Below are positions 44,640 to 55,400 of a DNA stretch of 64,000 nucleotides, piece by piece; position 1 is the first letter of the stretch; every line of letters begins with the position of its first letter. The stretch is from the NCBI GenBank assembly GCA_002007465.1, contig LNAC01000272.1, forward strand, positions 1,452,527-1,516,526. Direction: 5' to 3'. The notes under the pieces were generated by a model. That model did not search any database. It was not told where the DNA came from and saw nothing but the letters and a program-made list of their open reading frames with translations. The position numbers and the translations under genes are program-made. The stretch is from Ailurus styani. Taxonomy: Eukaryota > Chordata > Mammalia > Carnivora > Ailuridae.

Positions 44640-44720
44640 TATGTAAGGTAGAGTACTATTATTATCCCCATGTTACAGATTAGAAAAGTGTAGCAAGAGG
44701 GTGAGTCCTTTTTCCAGGGG
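44640..44720 (-). mobile_element. MIR SINE fragment, antisense
   Basis: 'gtactattattatccccatgttacagattagaaaagtg' in blocks is the reverse-complement MIR core. Confidence 0.6.
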
Positions 44721-44944
44721 CGCACATATATATTTCTATAAGCTGCCAGAATTCCAAAAGCTATTGAACTCCTCACCATTATATTATCACCTTGGAAACT
44801 CACCTTGGTCAAGACCCCAGATGAACTTAGAATATAAAATCCTAAAAGAGCATAAAATAGAAATATTTAAAACACAATAAGAGGAAATATAAATACATAA
44901 ACCATAAACATTTGAATTGGAGAGGACATGAAGAATTAATTCAG

Positions 44945-45105
44945 TAATTAAAGTATGGCCTCGACCGGGAGCATCTGCTGGGAACTTCTCAGAAAGGCAG
45001 GTTCCCAGGCTCCAACCCAGACCTTCCAAATTAAAACCTCTGTGAGTGGGGCCCAGAAATCTATGCTTTAAAGCCGACACCTGCTGAAGCTTGAGAACCC
45101 TGGAC
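44945..45105 (+). mobile_element. hAT-Charlie element (MER5A-like)
   Basis: 'gagcatctgctgggaacttctcagaaa', 'cccaggctccaacccagacct', 'aaacctctgtgagtggggccca', 'aatctatgctttaa' and a terminal 'gcttgagaaccctgg'. This is the order of a MER5A-type non-autonomous transposon over most of its length. Confidence 0.8.
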
Positions 45106-45299
45106 CGACCCCAGTTCCTTCATTTTAGAGATGTATCAAGGTTCTTCGGCTCATAAGGGACAGACGTGGAATTGTAGGTGGCCTGGGTCGTGAGGTCCCC
45201 TGAATTCTGTGATAAACCCTTCAATGATAGATTCTTCCTAAGCATGCACGTGAGAAGAGATGGCATTTTGTAACAGATGCACGTCTCATTATCAAGTGT

Positions 45300-45475
45300 A
45301 ATAAGAAAGCAATGCCATGTGCAGGTGCCGTGCTGGTCTCCAGCAGAGGCTCAGGGACCCTCAAGTAGCCCAGTGAGGTGGGCATTCTGCTCCCCACTTC
45401 ACAAAGGAGGGAACAGAACACGGAGAGACTGAGTGAAAACTGGGGAACCAAGACTCAAATGCATCTCATGGGAAT
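45300..45475 (-). mobile_element. MIR SINE, antisense
   Basis: 'ggtgccgtgctggtctccag', 'gcattctgctccccacttcacaaaggagggaac' in blocks and 'agactgagtgaaaactggggaacc' resemble reverse-complement MIR. Confidence 0.5.
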
Positions 45476-45479
45476 ACAG

Positions 45480-47105
45480 GTCTGCCTGAGGGCAAGTAGG
45501 TGAGCAGGTGGAATTGGATTCTGAGCCAGGGCCTCCCCACCCCGCCCCACAGGAGAGAAGCCACCGGCAGGCGCCTCTGTCTTCAGCCAGCCTTCCAGCC
45601 TGAACCAGGCTGAGGACCACGGGGAGTGAGTCTGGCCATGGTGAGGGACTCCCTGGAGCTGTCGGGACCTGTGAGGCTGCAGTGGCGAGCTGGGAGCCTG
45701 TCCAGGCTCCCCGCTCTGTCCTGGGCTGTAGCGGCTGTTTCTGGCCACCTCAGGGAGCCTCCTGGCTTCTTGAGCTTTGCCGGGGTTCCATAGGCCATGA
45801 GGAAGTTGGCCTTGGCTGCGTGGCCTGGTGCCCGGAGCGGGGAGGGAAAGGAGGAGCCACCAGGACCATGACATTGCCGCCAGCATCTGGCCAGCCATTG
45901 TCCATCATCTGGACCGCTGGCCCGAGTGTCCCTCGGGGCTGGCCCCTGCAGTGTTGTGCCGGGCTCCTGGCAGGGGGCCAGAGGGAAATCAATATGAGCC
46001 GGCATGCGCCCGGGGGGGCCCCCCACACCTGGTGCCAGCAATTACTGATCGGAGGGAGTTGTCACAGAGTGACGTGCAGCCACAGGTGGAAGGGACGCGA
46101 GTGGCCATATGGCCCAGTGGCTTTCAGACTCTTTAACATGGTAGAGACCTTTCTTCAGAGGAAATCAGAGCAGTAAAAACCAGTCCAGAAGGCTGGGGAG
46201 GGGGCGGAAGTCCCACCGAGCCCCCGGAACTTTGCAGGGTGCTGCGGCAGCTGGAACAGTGCTTGTTTCCTTGAGCTCCCGGGTGGCACAGATGGAAACT
46301 GAGGACAGGGGAGTGGGGCAGCGCCAGGGCCCGGAGCCCAGGAAGTCTGACTCCAAGAGTGGTCCACAGACTGGAGCCACTTGGGGACCATATACAGTCC
46401 TGCTGGCCACGAGAGCTCGCGTCTGTCCCAAGATGTCATGGGGAAGCCATGTCCGGTGGCAGTGGAGCATCCTTGACATTCAGGGAGGAGGGAGAGCCTC
46501 CCTCCCAAAGGCTGAAGAGATCGGAGCCCAGACCATGGAGGCCGGTCCTGGAGCCAGGAGGCCTGAGGTTAGCCAGGGCCCATGTTCCATAGAAAGGAAT
46601 TGGGGGACAGAGGGAGGGCTTCTTACAACCATGCCCTTGAAGGAGGACAGATGCAAACCTTTGAAAGTCTGGTTGAAGAGTCTTGGGAGCACATTGATGG
46701 ATGGGAGCCCCAGGGGTGGACGGGTCCCCTTGGCCCCCCCTGAGAAAGTTGTTGGGTACTAAGGGTTTGGGTGAGTCCGGTTCTCAAGGTTTGTTCACAT
46801 CCTGAGTTTGACCCAGGATACCGACCTTTATCTGATGCATGGCCTTTACGGCCCTGGGTCTGTTCCTTCGTGTGCGGACTGAAGACTCCATCAGGCTAAG
46901 CTCGGGAGTCGAGCCTGCCCACGTGGCTTGCACCTGGTGTCTGTACGAGCATGCGATTCTCCTGTCTCTGAGGCTGGTGTAGGTCAGTGCTATCACGATA
47001 CACCTTCATTTAATTATCTAAATTACCCCCGTGTGTGCTTTATTTATGGACTTTCTCAACAACACACCAGTTTCTACATTCCCTGCCTTGAGTCTTACCA
47101 ACTAG
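45480..47105. other. GC-rich unique sequence, chance open frames
   Basis: Long frames occur in both strands and several phases at once (45455-45898 minus, 45583-46041 minus, 45682-46176 plus, 46155-46508 minus, 46232-46762 plus). That is the pattern of a GC-rich stretch with few stops, not of one gene. Translations are Gly/Pro/Arg/Trp rich with no domain. A G7C6 palindrome lies at 46012-46024. Confidence 0.5.
46012..46024. repeat. G7C6 homopolymer palindrome
   Basis: CCC then seven G and six C; 46013-46024 is a perfect GGGGGGCCCCCC palindrome. Could be a true site or a sequencing-prone tract. Confidence 0.9.
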
Positions 47106-47109
47106 CAGA

Positions 47110-47310
47110 GGGTTAGTAATCCTGAGCATGGGCTCTGGTGTCAGACAGCCTGGAGTTTTGGGTGAAATAACACCTGCTGTGTGACACGGGGCAAGTAACT
47201 TAGCCTCTCTGAGCCTGGTTTTCATCCCGTGTAAATGCCATGAGAAAGACGATGCCTAGAACATGCTTAGCAAGGAGCCTAGCACACAGTAAGCATGCAG
47301 TCGGCTTTCT
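47110..47310 (+). mobile_element. MIR SINE, near full length, sense
   Basis: 'gagcatgggctctggtgtcagacagcctggagtt' in blocks, 'tgtgtgacacggggcaagtaacttagcctctctgagcctggtttt', 'gatgcctagaacatgc' and 'gcctagcacacagtaagcatgc' match MIR from A box to 3' end. Confidence 0.9.
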
Positions 47311-47860
47311 TACAGGTTGTAGTGTGAGCCTTGCAACGATCAGAGCGTGTTAAAGCAGGGTCAAGGGCTAGCCCTGGCACCTAGGAGGTGGGTGTCAGAG
47401 GGATGGTGGCAGAGAGACCCACCGAACGCTGCTTTATCTCCTCACAGCTCCTGGGGTGCAGGGGTTAGAAATGTTGGGGGGTGGGCAGCAGTAACTCCGT
47501 TAGCAGGGTTGCCTTCTGAGGATGCCGCCTCGGCCGGTCGCAGGCATCCTGAGGATCTGTCAGAGCATCCCTGTCCTGCCCAGCTGCACGTGCACACTCA
47601 GCTGAGCCAGGTCTTCGGCTTCCTTTTACTCACGTGTGCACAGAGTCACTGCTCTGGAGCTCAGAGCTGGCTGGAGGGGCCGCAGGAGTGAGGGGAAGGC
47701 GCGGAGCTGGTGGGCGCGGGGGTCAGCACGGAAGGCTGGGGGGTCCTGGGACGGCTTCCAGAATGGGGAGAGCTGGTACTGGGTGGTTATACCCACATCC
47801 ACGTGGGGCTATGTGAGGCTGTGTCTCCCGACCAAAGCAAAGAAGAACTTGCACGAAGTA
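47311..47860. other. GC-rich unique sequence
   Basis: No repeat or gene recognised. Several overlapping frames at 47347-47923 are GC-rich chance frames. Confidence 0.4.
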
Positions 47861-48025
47861 GCTGTGTGTGTGTATGCTCATTTGCATGTGCGTGCTTGTG
47901 TGTGTGCACATGCCCATGTATGAGTATGTGTGCAGAGCAGCAGCAGAGAAACTCAATACGGGTGGGGGGGCGTGTGAGCATGTGTGTGCATGCGTGTGTG
48001 TGTGTGCATGCGTGTGTGAGGGACA
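47861..48025. repeat. TG-rich minisatellite-like tract
   Basis: Two TG/CATG-rich stretches (47861-47935 and 47972-48017) with units such as TGTGTGCATGCG separated by unique DNA. Alternating purine-pyrimidine sequence, so Z-DNA prone. Confidence 0.85.
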
Positions 48026-48269
48026 GAGTGAGAGATAGGGTCGGAACAATCATTAAACCCAATGGGTCCTCACCAATCCCCTTCTCCTTTGAATCCCCCA
48101 GATCTTAAAAACACAGCTCTTCAGAGGGAGCCCCTCAGAGCCAAAACCGACCCCCTGCCATGCGGGGTCTCCATGGTCCCCCCCCCCCAGCTGCCTGAAA
48201 AGCCTGACCTGGGATGTAGTAGATTCATGACACCAGTAAAGGCAAACCGTGAGTTCGTCTTCTAAGTAG

Positions 48270-48440
48270 GTAGTGTCCACACGGGCTGTCACCTGACCTC
48301 CACGATGACCCTGAAAAACAGGCTGTTATTTGATTTGAATTTTACACGTTTGGAAACAGAGGCGCTGGGAGCGGAGGTGACCCGCCCAAGTTCAGCGGGT
48401 GACCTTGGGTGGTGCTGAAAGCCCGCCTGTTCCCCGGGAC
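48270..48440 (-). mobile_element. MIR SINE, antisense
   Basis: 'ctgacctccacgatgaccctgaa', 'ttttacacgtttggaaacagagg', 'gtgacccgcccaagttcagc' and 'gtgctgaaagcccgcctg' follow reverse-complement MIR. Confidence 0.6.
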
Positions 48441-48475
48441 CCCCTGGCGAGGCTCCTCACCCCTTGCCCCCTGCC

Positions 48476-48642
48476 NNNNNNNNNNNNNNNNNNNNNNNNN
48501 NNNNNNNNNNNNNNNNNNNNNNNNNNNNNNNNNNNNNNNNNNNNNNNNNNNNNNNNNNNNNNNNNNNNNNNNNNNNNNNNNNNNNNNNNNNNNNNNNNNN
48601 NNNNNNNNNNNNNNNNNNNNNNNNNNNNNNNNNNNNNNNNNN
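48476..48642. other. Assembly gap (167 N)
   Basis: A run of N in a C-rich context ('ccccttgccccctgcc' on the left). Frames crossing it are uninterpretable. Confidence 1.
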
Positions 48643-48939
48643 GGCTCTGTTTTGGCACCATAACGCGCACCGAGGGGACCGAGCTCCGGGGTCCACCCTG
48701 ACATTCCAGCGGCCCCATCCCTCCCGGCTCTTGCTTTGTCCCTTTCTCTCGCTGGGTTTTTCCTTGATTTTGATCTTCCAGGATTGACCCCTAGTTCTTG
48801 AAGGGGGGCTTTTCCGAGACCTCTAGCTCACGTGGCGTGTTAGACGCGGAATGAGCGCAAGCCATTGAAGAAAGCCCCGACTGTGACGCTATGCGGCCGG
48901 GATGCTTCCCTCGTGGTGTCCGGGTCACACATTTATTTT

Positions 48940-49240
48940 ATTTTTTTAATGAGCCTCTGCCTCTGGTCTCAGCTATGCACTAATTGCCTGTCCCCCTAGA
49001 AAGAATGTCAACCACACTTTGCTGAAACCAAGCAAAATCACACAATAACGATCTGCTAATTTCTTCCAAACTATGATTTATTTATTTGCCCTCTTTTCTC
49101 TTTATGATGGTGAAGGGATTGAGGGGCAAGGCAGAGGGAGACTTTAATTCAAATTTATTTACTGTTTCTGTGATCACGTTCTTCCACTGAGACCCTAAAC
49201 ATTCCTACAGAATGTGATGTCTAACTTTTCATCCCTGTGA
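48940..49240. promoter_or_regulatory. Candidate conserved non-coding element
   Basis: Repeat-free, AT-rich in a GC-richer area. Contains 'tgcactaattgcctg', 'tgtcaaccacactttgctgaaacc' (RUNX-like AACCACA), 'gatctgctaatttcttcc' and 'tttaattcaaatttatttactg'. Enhancer-like composition; conservation untested. Confidence 0.25.
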
Positions 49241-50620
49241 TATTTAAAAACTACATCCCTCTTTTAGAACTTGTGTACCAAGCTTGGGGTCAGAGCAGGG
49301 ACGAGCCTGTTCCAGAAGGAGCCGGCCGTGGGTACCGGGTGGAAGCAGGTGGGCTCGGGGTCGCCTTCCCCATCCCGCAGGAGCAGGCACGGTGTCCTGG
49401 CTGTGATGCTTCCAGGGACCCTTGGAAATGTCTTAATTTCATTTAAACTTAGAATAAAGGCAATGAATATAATCAAAGCTAGATTATATTTGTCTTTATA
49501 TGAATGCAGTTGTAAAATATAATTTTTAAGATCTCTTTATGGTGGAAGGGACCCACGGAAGTCATGATACAGCCCGGTGTTCTCTCATTGTCAAAGGCGC
49601 CAGACTCGCTGGCTCCTCCCTGCTTCTTCCCTCTTCTCTCCCCCTCTCCATCCTCATTTTTTGCTGTCCTTCTGAGGAATCCATGTTTAACACTCAAACA
49701 GCGGGTGCCAGCCTTTCTAAGGAGACAGTTGGTGGAGCCACACGGGGCTCACTGTCCGGCTGAGGGACGCCCGCCCCCCCCCCGCCCCGCCTGTATTGAG
49801 TTTCTCCGCTGCTGCTCCGTTGATGAAAAACAATCACCAAACGACAGAATAGAAAGGCAATGCAAGACTCAAGTGCCATAGCTTCCAAACCATATTTTAG
49901 TTGTCGAACATTTAAAAAATGACACGAAAGCTTTTACAAAATCGCGCGTGCGCACACACACACACGGTAGCAACCAGGCAGGAGCTGCTCAGGCGAAGGG
50001 GCGACATGCCCTCAGTGTCCCCTCGGGGGTCCCTGGAGATCTGGGCACATTTAGGGCTTCGTGCCAATGACCCTGACAGCTATGGTCCCCCTCCCCCACC
50101 CGCCCGGCCGGACCTCTTCATGTCAGGGGGAGACGTGGTCCACGGAAGGCTTTGTCTTCCCCAAAGCCCCCGGGGCTCACTGGTGGCGGAGTCCATCTGA
50201 GCCCCCTGGTGCCCTTCCACCCTTCATTTTCCAGGGCCGTATTTCAAAGACCTTTCCTTTGGTTTGGCCGCGAGGTTCCATCGATGCCCTCTCAGGAGCA
50301 GCAGGTTAACGCAGAGTGAGGTGAATTTGGGGACACAGAGACACTAGATGTCCAACCTGACACTCCCATAAAACCCCCAGCACAACTCGACGCTGTGATT
50401 CAGGCCTTATTTATGGTGTACGCGCCAGGATCCCAGCCCCGGCCCTTCCACGTATGTCCTTCCGTCTTCAGGGAGGAATGACCCCCTTTCCCCCTCCGCA
50501 CCCCCTCCCCGGCCTGGGTCCTCCCGTCTGATGGAGCCCTGCTGCCTGCCCACCCTTCCGTCCTCGGGAAGCCCAGACTCAGGCCTCGATACTAACCGAC
50601 CAGCCCAAGCCAACCGTGCC
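49241..50620. other. Unique sequence, no gene recognised
   Basis: 49430-49530 is AT-rich and could extend the conserved-looking block. A C9 run lies near 49775 and a short CA run near 49955-49966. The 105- and 93-codon frames here are low complexity. Confidence 0.4.
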
Positions 50621-50622
50621 TT

Positions 50623-50843
50623 TAAAGCCCCGAGAGAGGGCGCCTGGGTGGCTCAGTGGGTTAAAGCCTCTGCCTTCGGCTCAGGTCATGATCCCACCTG
50701 GGATCGAGGCCCGCATCGGGCTCTCTGCACGGCAGGGAGCCTGCTTCCTCCTCTCTCCTGCCTCTCTGCCTACTTGTGATCTCTCTCTGTGTGTCAAATA
50801 AATAAATAAAATCTTTAAAAAAAAAAAATAAAGCCCCGAGAGA
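50623..50843 (+). mobile_element. Young CAN-type SINE with target duplication
   Basis: The element at 50638-50828 begins 'gggcgcctgggtggctcagt', includes 'gcctctgccttcggctcagg' and 'tctgcctacttgtgatctct', and ends in AAATAAATAAATAAAATCTT plus A-run. A 15-bp duplication TAAAGCCCCGAGAGA flanks it exactly (50623-50637, 50829-50843). Its middle lacks about 10 bases of the usual sequence near 50697. Confidence 0.97.
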
Positions 50844-50859
50844 ATGTTTTCAAGGGTGA

Positions 50860-51030
50860 TTAGCGGGACGTGGGCCCCGCCCTTGCGAGGTCTGAGTTAG
50901 CGCACCGAGGGCAGCTGCCTCGCCAGGCGGGGAAGGGGAGAGGGGGGCCCCGCGTCTCTCCAAACGCTCAGTCACGCACACTCGCCCTGTGGTTATAAAA
51001 GCCGCAGGACAGACACAGAAGCGAAAGGAC
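50860..51030 (+). promoter_or_regulatory. Candidate TATA promoter with GC box
   Basis: A GC box CCCCGCCC (50875-50882), CpG-rich sequence to 51130 and a TATA box TATAAAA (50994-51000) lie in the order and orientation of a plus-strand promoter. A start near 51022-51030 would be expected. No known gene follows, so this may be an lncRNA or cryptic promoter, or chance. Confidence 0.3.
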
Positions 51031-51037
51031 AGAGGAC

Positions 51038-51136
51038 ATGCCTATGGCACGTGGCACATGGCTTTCCGCAGCGAGGCTCTGCGCGCCACGATTGTGTGCG
51101 GAGGCTCTGGTCCACGCACAGACGCCAGGTTTGTAG
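51038..51136 (+). CDS. Speculative 32-codon small ORF after the TATA box
   Basis: The first ATG downstream of the candidate start opens a frame of 32 codons (MPMARGTWLS... to ...TPGL) ended by TAG. The ATG has G at -3 but C at +4, a moderate Kozak context. No homology is recognised; it could be an upstream ORF of a longer transcript or nothing. Confidence 0.08.
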   Translation: MPMARGTWLSAARLCAPRLCAEALVHAQTPGL

Positions 51137-51139
51137 AAG

Positions 51140-51925
51140 TGGGGACAGTGTTTAAACACTTTCGTGCCACTTGGGTTTCGCCTTTCCTACCCCTTAAAAT
51201 TTTTTTTTAATTTTTTTAAATAACATTTTCCTGTAATTAAAGCTCTCTCTCCGCGTTTCCATCCCCGCGTGTATTCCTTCCACTGGATAAACTGTAATGA
51301 ACGCAATGTCCTCCTGTTGCAAACGGTTCAGTCTTTGCCCAGTAGCTCTGCTATCCTCGAGGTGCTGGGTAGTGGACAGAGACAACTGGGTGTTTTGTTT
51401 CCCTTTAGTAGAAGAATATGAAGGGATGCGGGTTCTTTGTACCCCTTCTCCCTGGGTTGGGTTTTCGGTTTTCGCTCTCCCTCCTTTCTAAAGGGAAACC
51501 AAAAGCCGGAGCTCCTTTGTGGTAGGGGCGTGAAGATGGTTTTGTTTGGATAAGTTTCACCTTATTGAGGGGATTATGCAAAGTGGCTTTGTCTGGGGAG
51601 GAGTTGGGGTTTATAAACGGGGGGGGGGACAGAATGTGTGTCTGCCTGGGCACTGGGAATGGTGGCTGGGGGGCTGGCATTGGGCAGGGGGCTCTCAGCC
51701 TTGGCAAGTGTCTACAACCCCCAGCAAGGCTTGGAAGCAGGAGGGCATGGCCAGAAGAGGCTCTGTCAGCTTGGACAAAGAAACCCGCCATCCCTACCAA
51801 CACTGGACTCAGCGTCGGATTCCTGATTCCTTTGACTGCAGACTCTGGGGGAGAGGAATCCCCGCCGCCCCAAACAGCCCAGATTGATTTCCCACCTTCC
51901 TGGCACGATTGGGTGCGGATGCCGT
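51140..51925. other. Unique sequence
   Basis: Contains a G10 run near 51620-51629. Frames of 100-148 codons on both strands (51405-51803 minus, 51565-52011 plus) overlap and show no domain. Confidence 0.4.
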
Positions 51926-51929
51926 TATC

Positions 51930-52200
51930 TTCTTTTCAATTTAAAAGTTACAAAGTGATATTGACATTTTTTGCATATCCAACTCTGCACTTTAAGAAAT
52001 TGACTCCATGATGAAAATTTCAGGGACCGTCTTTGCAGGAATCTGCAATTATCTCCTGCAGGTGCAATTCTAGAAGTGGGAGGCCTGGGTTAAAAGGGAT
52101 GTGCATTTCTCAAGGCCTTTTAAATTATCCCCCAGAAGGTGTCGACTTCATGTCCACACCCATCGGTGTGATTTGGGAGTGCTCATTTTCCACAAAGCAT
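51930..52200 (-). mobile_element. L1 3'-UTR fragment, antisense
   Basis: 'gcaattctagaagtgggagg', 'gggttaaaagggatgtgcatttctca', 'aaattatcccccagaaggtg' and 'ccacacccatcggtgtg' correspond to the antisense 3' end of an L1ME-like element. Confidence 0.5.
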
Positions 52201-53479
52201 CTTCTGGTCCCTCTCGGCCATGGAATCCTGAAGCCCCGCCTTGGCCGTGGAGAAAGTTTTCCTAATGAGACCGCAATTTGGTTTTCTAGAAGGAACTTCC
52301 CGGAATCCTTTCTCAACTGGGGTTCCCTGAGGAAATAAAGCCATACAGAAAATGATCTGAGTGACTATTCCCATTCTCCCAAGTTTGGTAAGTTGCTAGA
52401 ACTATTTTAGATTCATGGGGAGGAAGTTATTCAGTGCTTACAAGGTATGCCTTGGGGCTTCAGGGCTTAATTCTGTTCAGGAGGGAGACCTAGGCGGGAA
52501 AGGTTGCAAGAGCCTTTTGCCATCCATGGCCCCTGACTGCACCCTCTGGAAAACTTTTCCTTGACTGTACCGGAAGCGAGTGTGCAGATCAATGCCTTCT
52601 TTGGGAGGTAAATTGCTTGTACTGCCTTTTCTTTTCCCCTGAAGCACAAGCATTATGGTGAACAGTCAGAACTCTTTTTTTTTTTAAATGGAGTTTCTTT
52701 AGCAATTTATAATTCCCTTTAAAACTTGGAAGACTTCTGATCTCTTTATTTGCATTCAGTGCTATGTGCTAGCAACCCTTCTTCCCTCAATTTCAGACTC
52801 CGTTCCCTTGCTCCTCCAACCCCTACACACTCTTGAGTCAGGCAGCTGCCTCCCTTCCACGGAAAGCCACCCTCAAAAAGGACACGCCCTTAGTGCGGTC
52901 AGTGCCTGGGGCCACTGCAGTCCCCTGAGACCTTTCAGCAGGTTTTTGCCACTCAAAGCTTTTTCCAGTCCCCATCTTGTGCTAGGCGGAGTCTAGAAGG
53001 ATTTGGCTTTTTCGAGACTCACTGTTGCAAATACCTGACATCTTTCTGTTCCCTTTCATGTGTGCCTATGAACCAGCCATGTCTTTCCAGAGTGTGGCTC
53101 TTTCCTGTAAGATCTTACCAAATTCAGCAAATAACCACCGACACACATGGCTCTTCTTCTGTCTTCTGTGCTCTTCCATGGGATCCGTGGGCAACTGATC
53201 TGCCTTTCCAGTGGCAGGGAACAGTCTTTCCAAATGCTTCGCTTCCGTGTAACATGGAAATCCAGCCCCCTGGCCCACCATATGCTCCTCACCCCACCTT
53301 CAGTACTAACTCCCCTGTTAGGTAAGGGTCAAGTGCGGCAGGAGCAGCCTCGAATCTCAGTGGCTTAATACTATGACTGTCTTCTCTGCTCATGCAAATT
53401 TCCAAGTGCGCTTTCAAGGTTAGGAGGCTCTCCTGGCTGGCTGGCTCTCCTCTGCTGGTCATTAGAATGGCAAGGCCAA
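52201..53479. other. Unique sequence, no gene recognised
   Basis: A T11 run near 52676. Small overlapping frames only. No repeat identified. Confidence 0.4.
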
Positions 53480-53484
53480 ATATG

Positions 53485-53592
53485 AACTCTCTCTCCTTCT
53501 CTCTCCCTCCTCCCTTCTTTCCTCTTTCCCTCCCTCCCTCCCTCTTCCCTCTTTTCCTTCTTCCTTCTTTCCTTCCCTTCTCTCTCTGTTCC
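53485..53592. repeat. CT/CCTT pyrimidine tract
   Basis: TCTCTCC, TCCC and CTTTCCTTC units in a nearly pure pyrimidine run. The 156-codon minus frame (53289-53759) passes through it and reads as a Lys/Arg/Glu/Gly run, an artefact. Confidence 0.93.
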
Positions 53593-53639
53593 AGTTGACA
53601 GAAACTGGATTTCAGCCCACTTGAATTCAGAGAGAATGT

Positions 53640-53740
53640 TCTAGCCCTCACCCTTAGCTGGGTGACATTGACAAGCCATCTGTTCTTCCGCAGCCTCAGT
53701 TTACTCATCTGTCCAATGAGAGTCGCCAGTAGGCATTCTA
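53640..53740 (+). mobile_element. MIR SINE fragment, sense
   Basis: 'gctgggtgacattgacaagcc' and 'cagcctcagtttactcatctgtccaatgag' are the MIR core. Confidence 0.7.
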
Positions 53741-53784
53741 TAATATTCCCTATAAACATTCTGACAGGGAAGGACGCTCTGATT

Positions 53785-54012
53785 CTAGAAATAGGATTTC
53801 TTTTTTAAAAAATATTTTATTTATTCATTTGATAGAGAGTGAGACACAGAGAGAGTACAAGTGGGGAGGGGCAAAGGGAGAAGGAGAAGCAGGCTCTCCA
53901 CTGAGCAGGGAGCCTGACGCAGGACTTGATCCCAAGACCCTGGGGTCATGACCTGAGCCGAAGGCAAATGCTTAACTGACTGAGCCACCCAGGCATCCCT
54001 AGAAATAGGATT
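53785..54012 (-). mobile_element. CAN-type SINE with target duplication
   Basis: The element at 53799-53998 has 'atattttatttattcatttg', 'gaagcaggctctccactgag', 'ggggtcatgacctgagccga' and 'actgagccacccaggcatcc'. A 14-bp duplication CTAGAAATAGGATT flanks it (53785-53798, 53999-54012). The middle is the older type without the 'caagtaggcag' block. Confidence 0.96.
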
Positions 54013-54369
54013 CCTTTTCTCTTTTCTCTCCGCTCGATCCTATAAAGACTCCTAGCATTCTGAGAAAGATGCAGCAACACTGAAAGTTATGAAGGCTGGA
54101 TTTGCCCCTGGCTACAGCCTCCTGCTTTCTGTGGTGTGAACAGAACGTGCTCCTGGACATACCCCTTGCTCCGATCTGTAAGGGCAGCTGTAAATCCTTG
54201 CCCTGGATTCCGAAACAAGCATAAATATGTATGTCAGACCAACTCCCTGGTGCCTACAAGCTGCTGTTTATCAGTGCATAAAGCAAATTTCATCTTCTGT
54301 TTACTACACCTTTAAAACCATGTATTCACTTCTATAGAAATGAGATGTATTACTTACCCAGAAATCTGC

Positions 54370-54586
54370 CTTATTTATTTAAGATTTTCTTTATTTGAGA
54401 AAAAGCACAGTGGGGTGAAGAGCAGAGGGAGAACCCGGCTTGAGCAGGGTTAGGGGCAGAGAGAGAGAAGGAGAAGCAAACTCTCCGCTGAGTAGAGAGC
54501 CTGACGTGGGGCTCAATCCTGGGACTCCGGGATCATGACCTCAGCCAAAGGCAGACGCTTAACTGACTGAGCCTCCCAGGCGTTCC
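54370..54586 (-). mobile_element. CAN-type SINE, antisense, older
   Basis: 'ttatttatttaagattttct', an extended GA-rich middle with 'gagcagggttaggggcagag', 'gaagcaaactctccgctgag', 'gggatcatgacctcagccaa' and 'actgactgagcctcccaggc'. No clear target duplication. Confidence 0.9.
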
Positions 54587-54599
54587 CTCTGCTGCATTA

Positions 54600-54695
54600 T
54601 TTAAAGAGCAATTGCGTATCTGTCTTACCTCTAGTACTTAAGGGTAAACTCCTTGAGAGCAGAGACTGGTACGGGGTATAATTTTCATCCTCTCC
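54600..54695 (+). mobile_element. L2 3' end, sense, short
   Basis: 'ttacctctagtacttaagggtaaactccttgagagcagagactgg' in blocks resembles the L2 3'-UTR. Tentative. Confidence 0.4.
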
Positions 54696-54699
54696 AGGA

Positions 54700-55215
54700 C
54701 CTGCGATATGGGGACAGCCTGGGGACAAAATTGTTAGGGAGGAAACCCGGTTATGTTGGTCCTTGGCTTCCCCTGGCTTCTCTTTATTCAGTCTGACCAT
54801 TCTTGACTCTCACCAACTACTTATCAACTACATCTCCCTCCGCCAAGTCTGTGCTTGTGGGAGATGTCTCATGTTGGGACAACCTCATGTGGGACCTGAA
54901 GATTCAAAACCAGGCATGGGAATGGGAAGAACATTCTTAAGAGGCCATAATATTACAATCTCCCTGTGATACCCAGCAAGAGTAGCACCCATGCTACCAG
55001 AGCCCAAGTGGAAGTAACAGTGACTTTCTGTACGAGTTGAGATGATGGGAACATGCAGGCTGGGAAGATGCCAGAAAGTTGGACCACTTATAGATAAATA
55101 ATAGCTCTTTCCTTCTTTACTGCTTGGAAATCAAGCGATCCTCATGTTTTATTCTGATAAGGAGGCCTCTGCTACTGTTGACTGTCTTACGAAGGAAACT
55201 TCATAGACCAACAAC
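54700..55215. other. Unique sequence
   Basis: No repeat or gene recognised. Confidence 0.35.
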
Positions 55216-55219
55216 TTCT

Positions 55220-55400
55220 AGTTGTTCTAGAGTCAGCTCAATCTGGGTGGGAGTCTTGGCTCTGCTTTTACTGATGAGTGGGAACCTGGAAAAATTACCT
55301 TGTCTTTCTGAATCTCTGTTTCCTCACCTGTAAGATGGGGAATAGGAGCGCTGTTGTAAGAATTAAAATGTATTTAAAGAACTTAGCTCGTTATACGAAC
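55220..55400 (+). mobile_element. MIR SINE, sense
   Basis: 'agagtcagctcaatctggg', 'gtcttggctctgcttttac', 'ttgtctttctgaatctctgtttcctcacctgtaagatgggg' and 'agaattaaaatgtatttaaag' follow MIR in order. Confidence 0.85.

Noticed and set aside
45583..46762. Cluster of 100-176-codon frames on both strands
   Set aside because: Overlap in many phases at once in a GC-rich stretch with few stops; no domain, no splice structure, low-complexity translation.
53289..53759. 156-codon Lys/Arg/Glu/Gly-rich protein
   Set aside because: Its charged segment is the complement of a CT/CCTT simple repeat.
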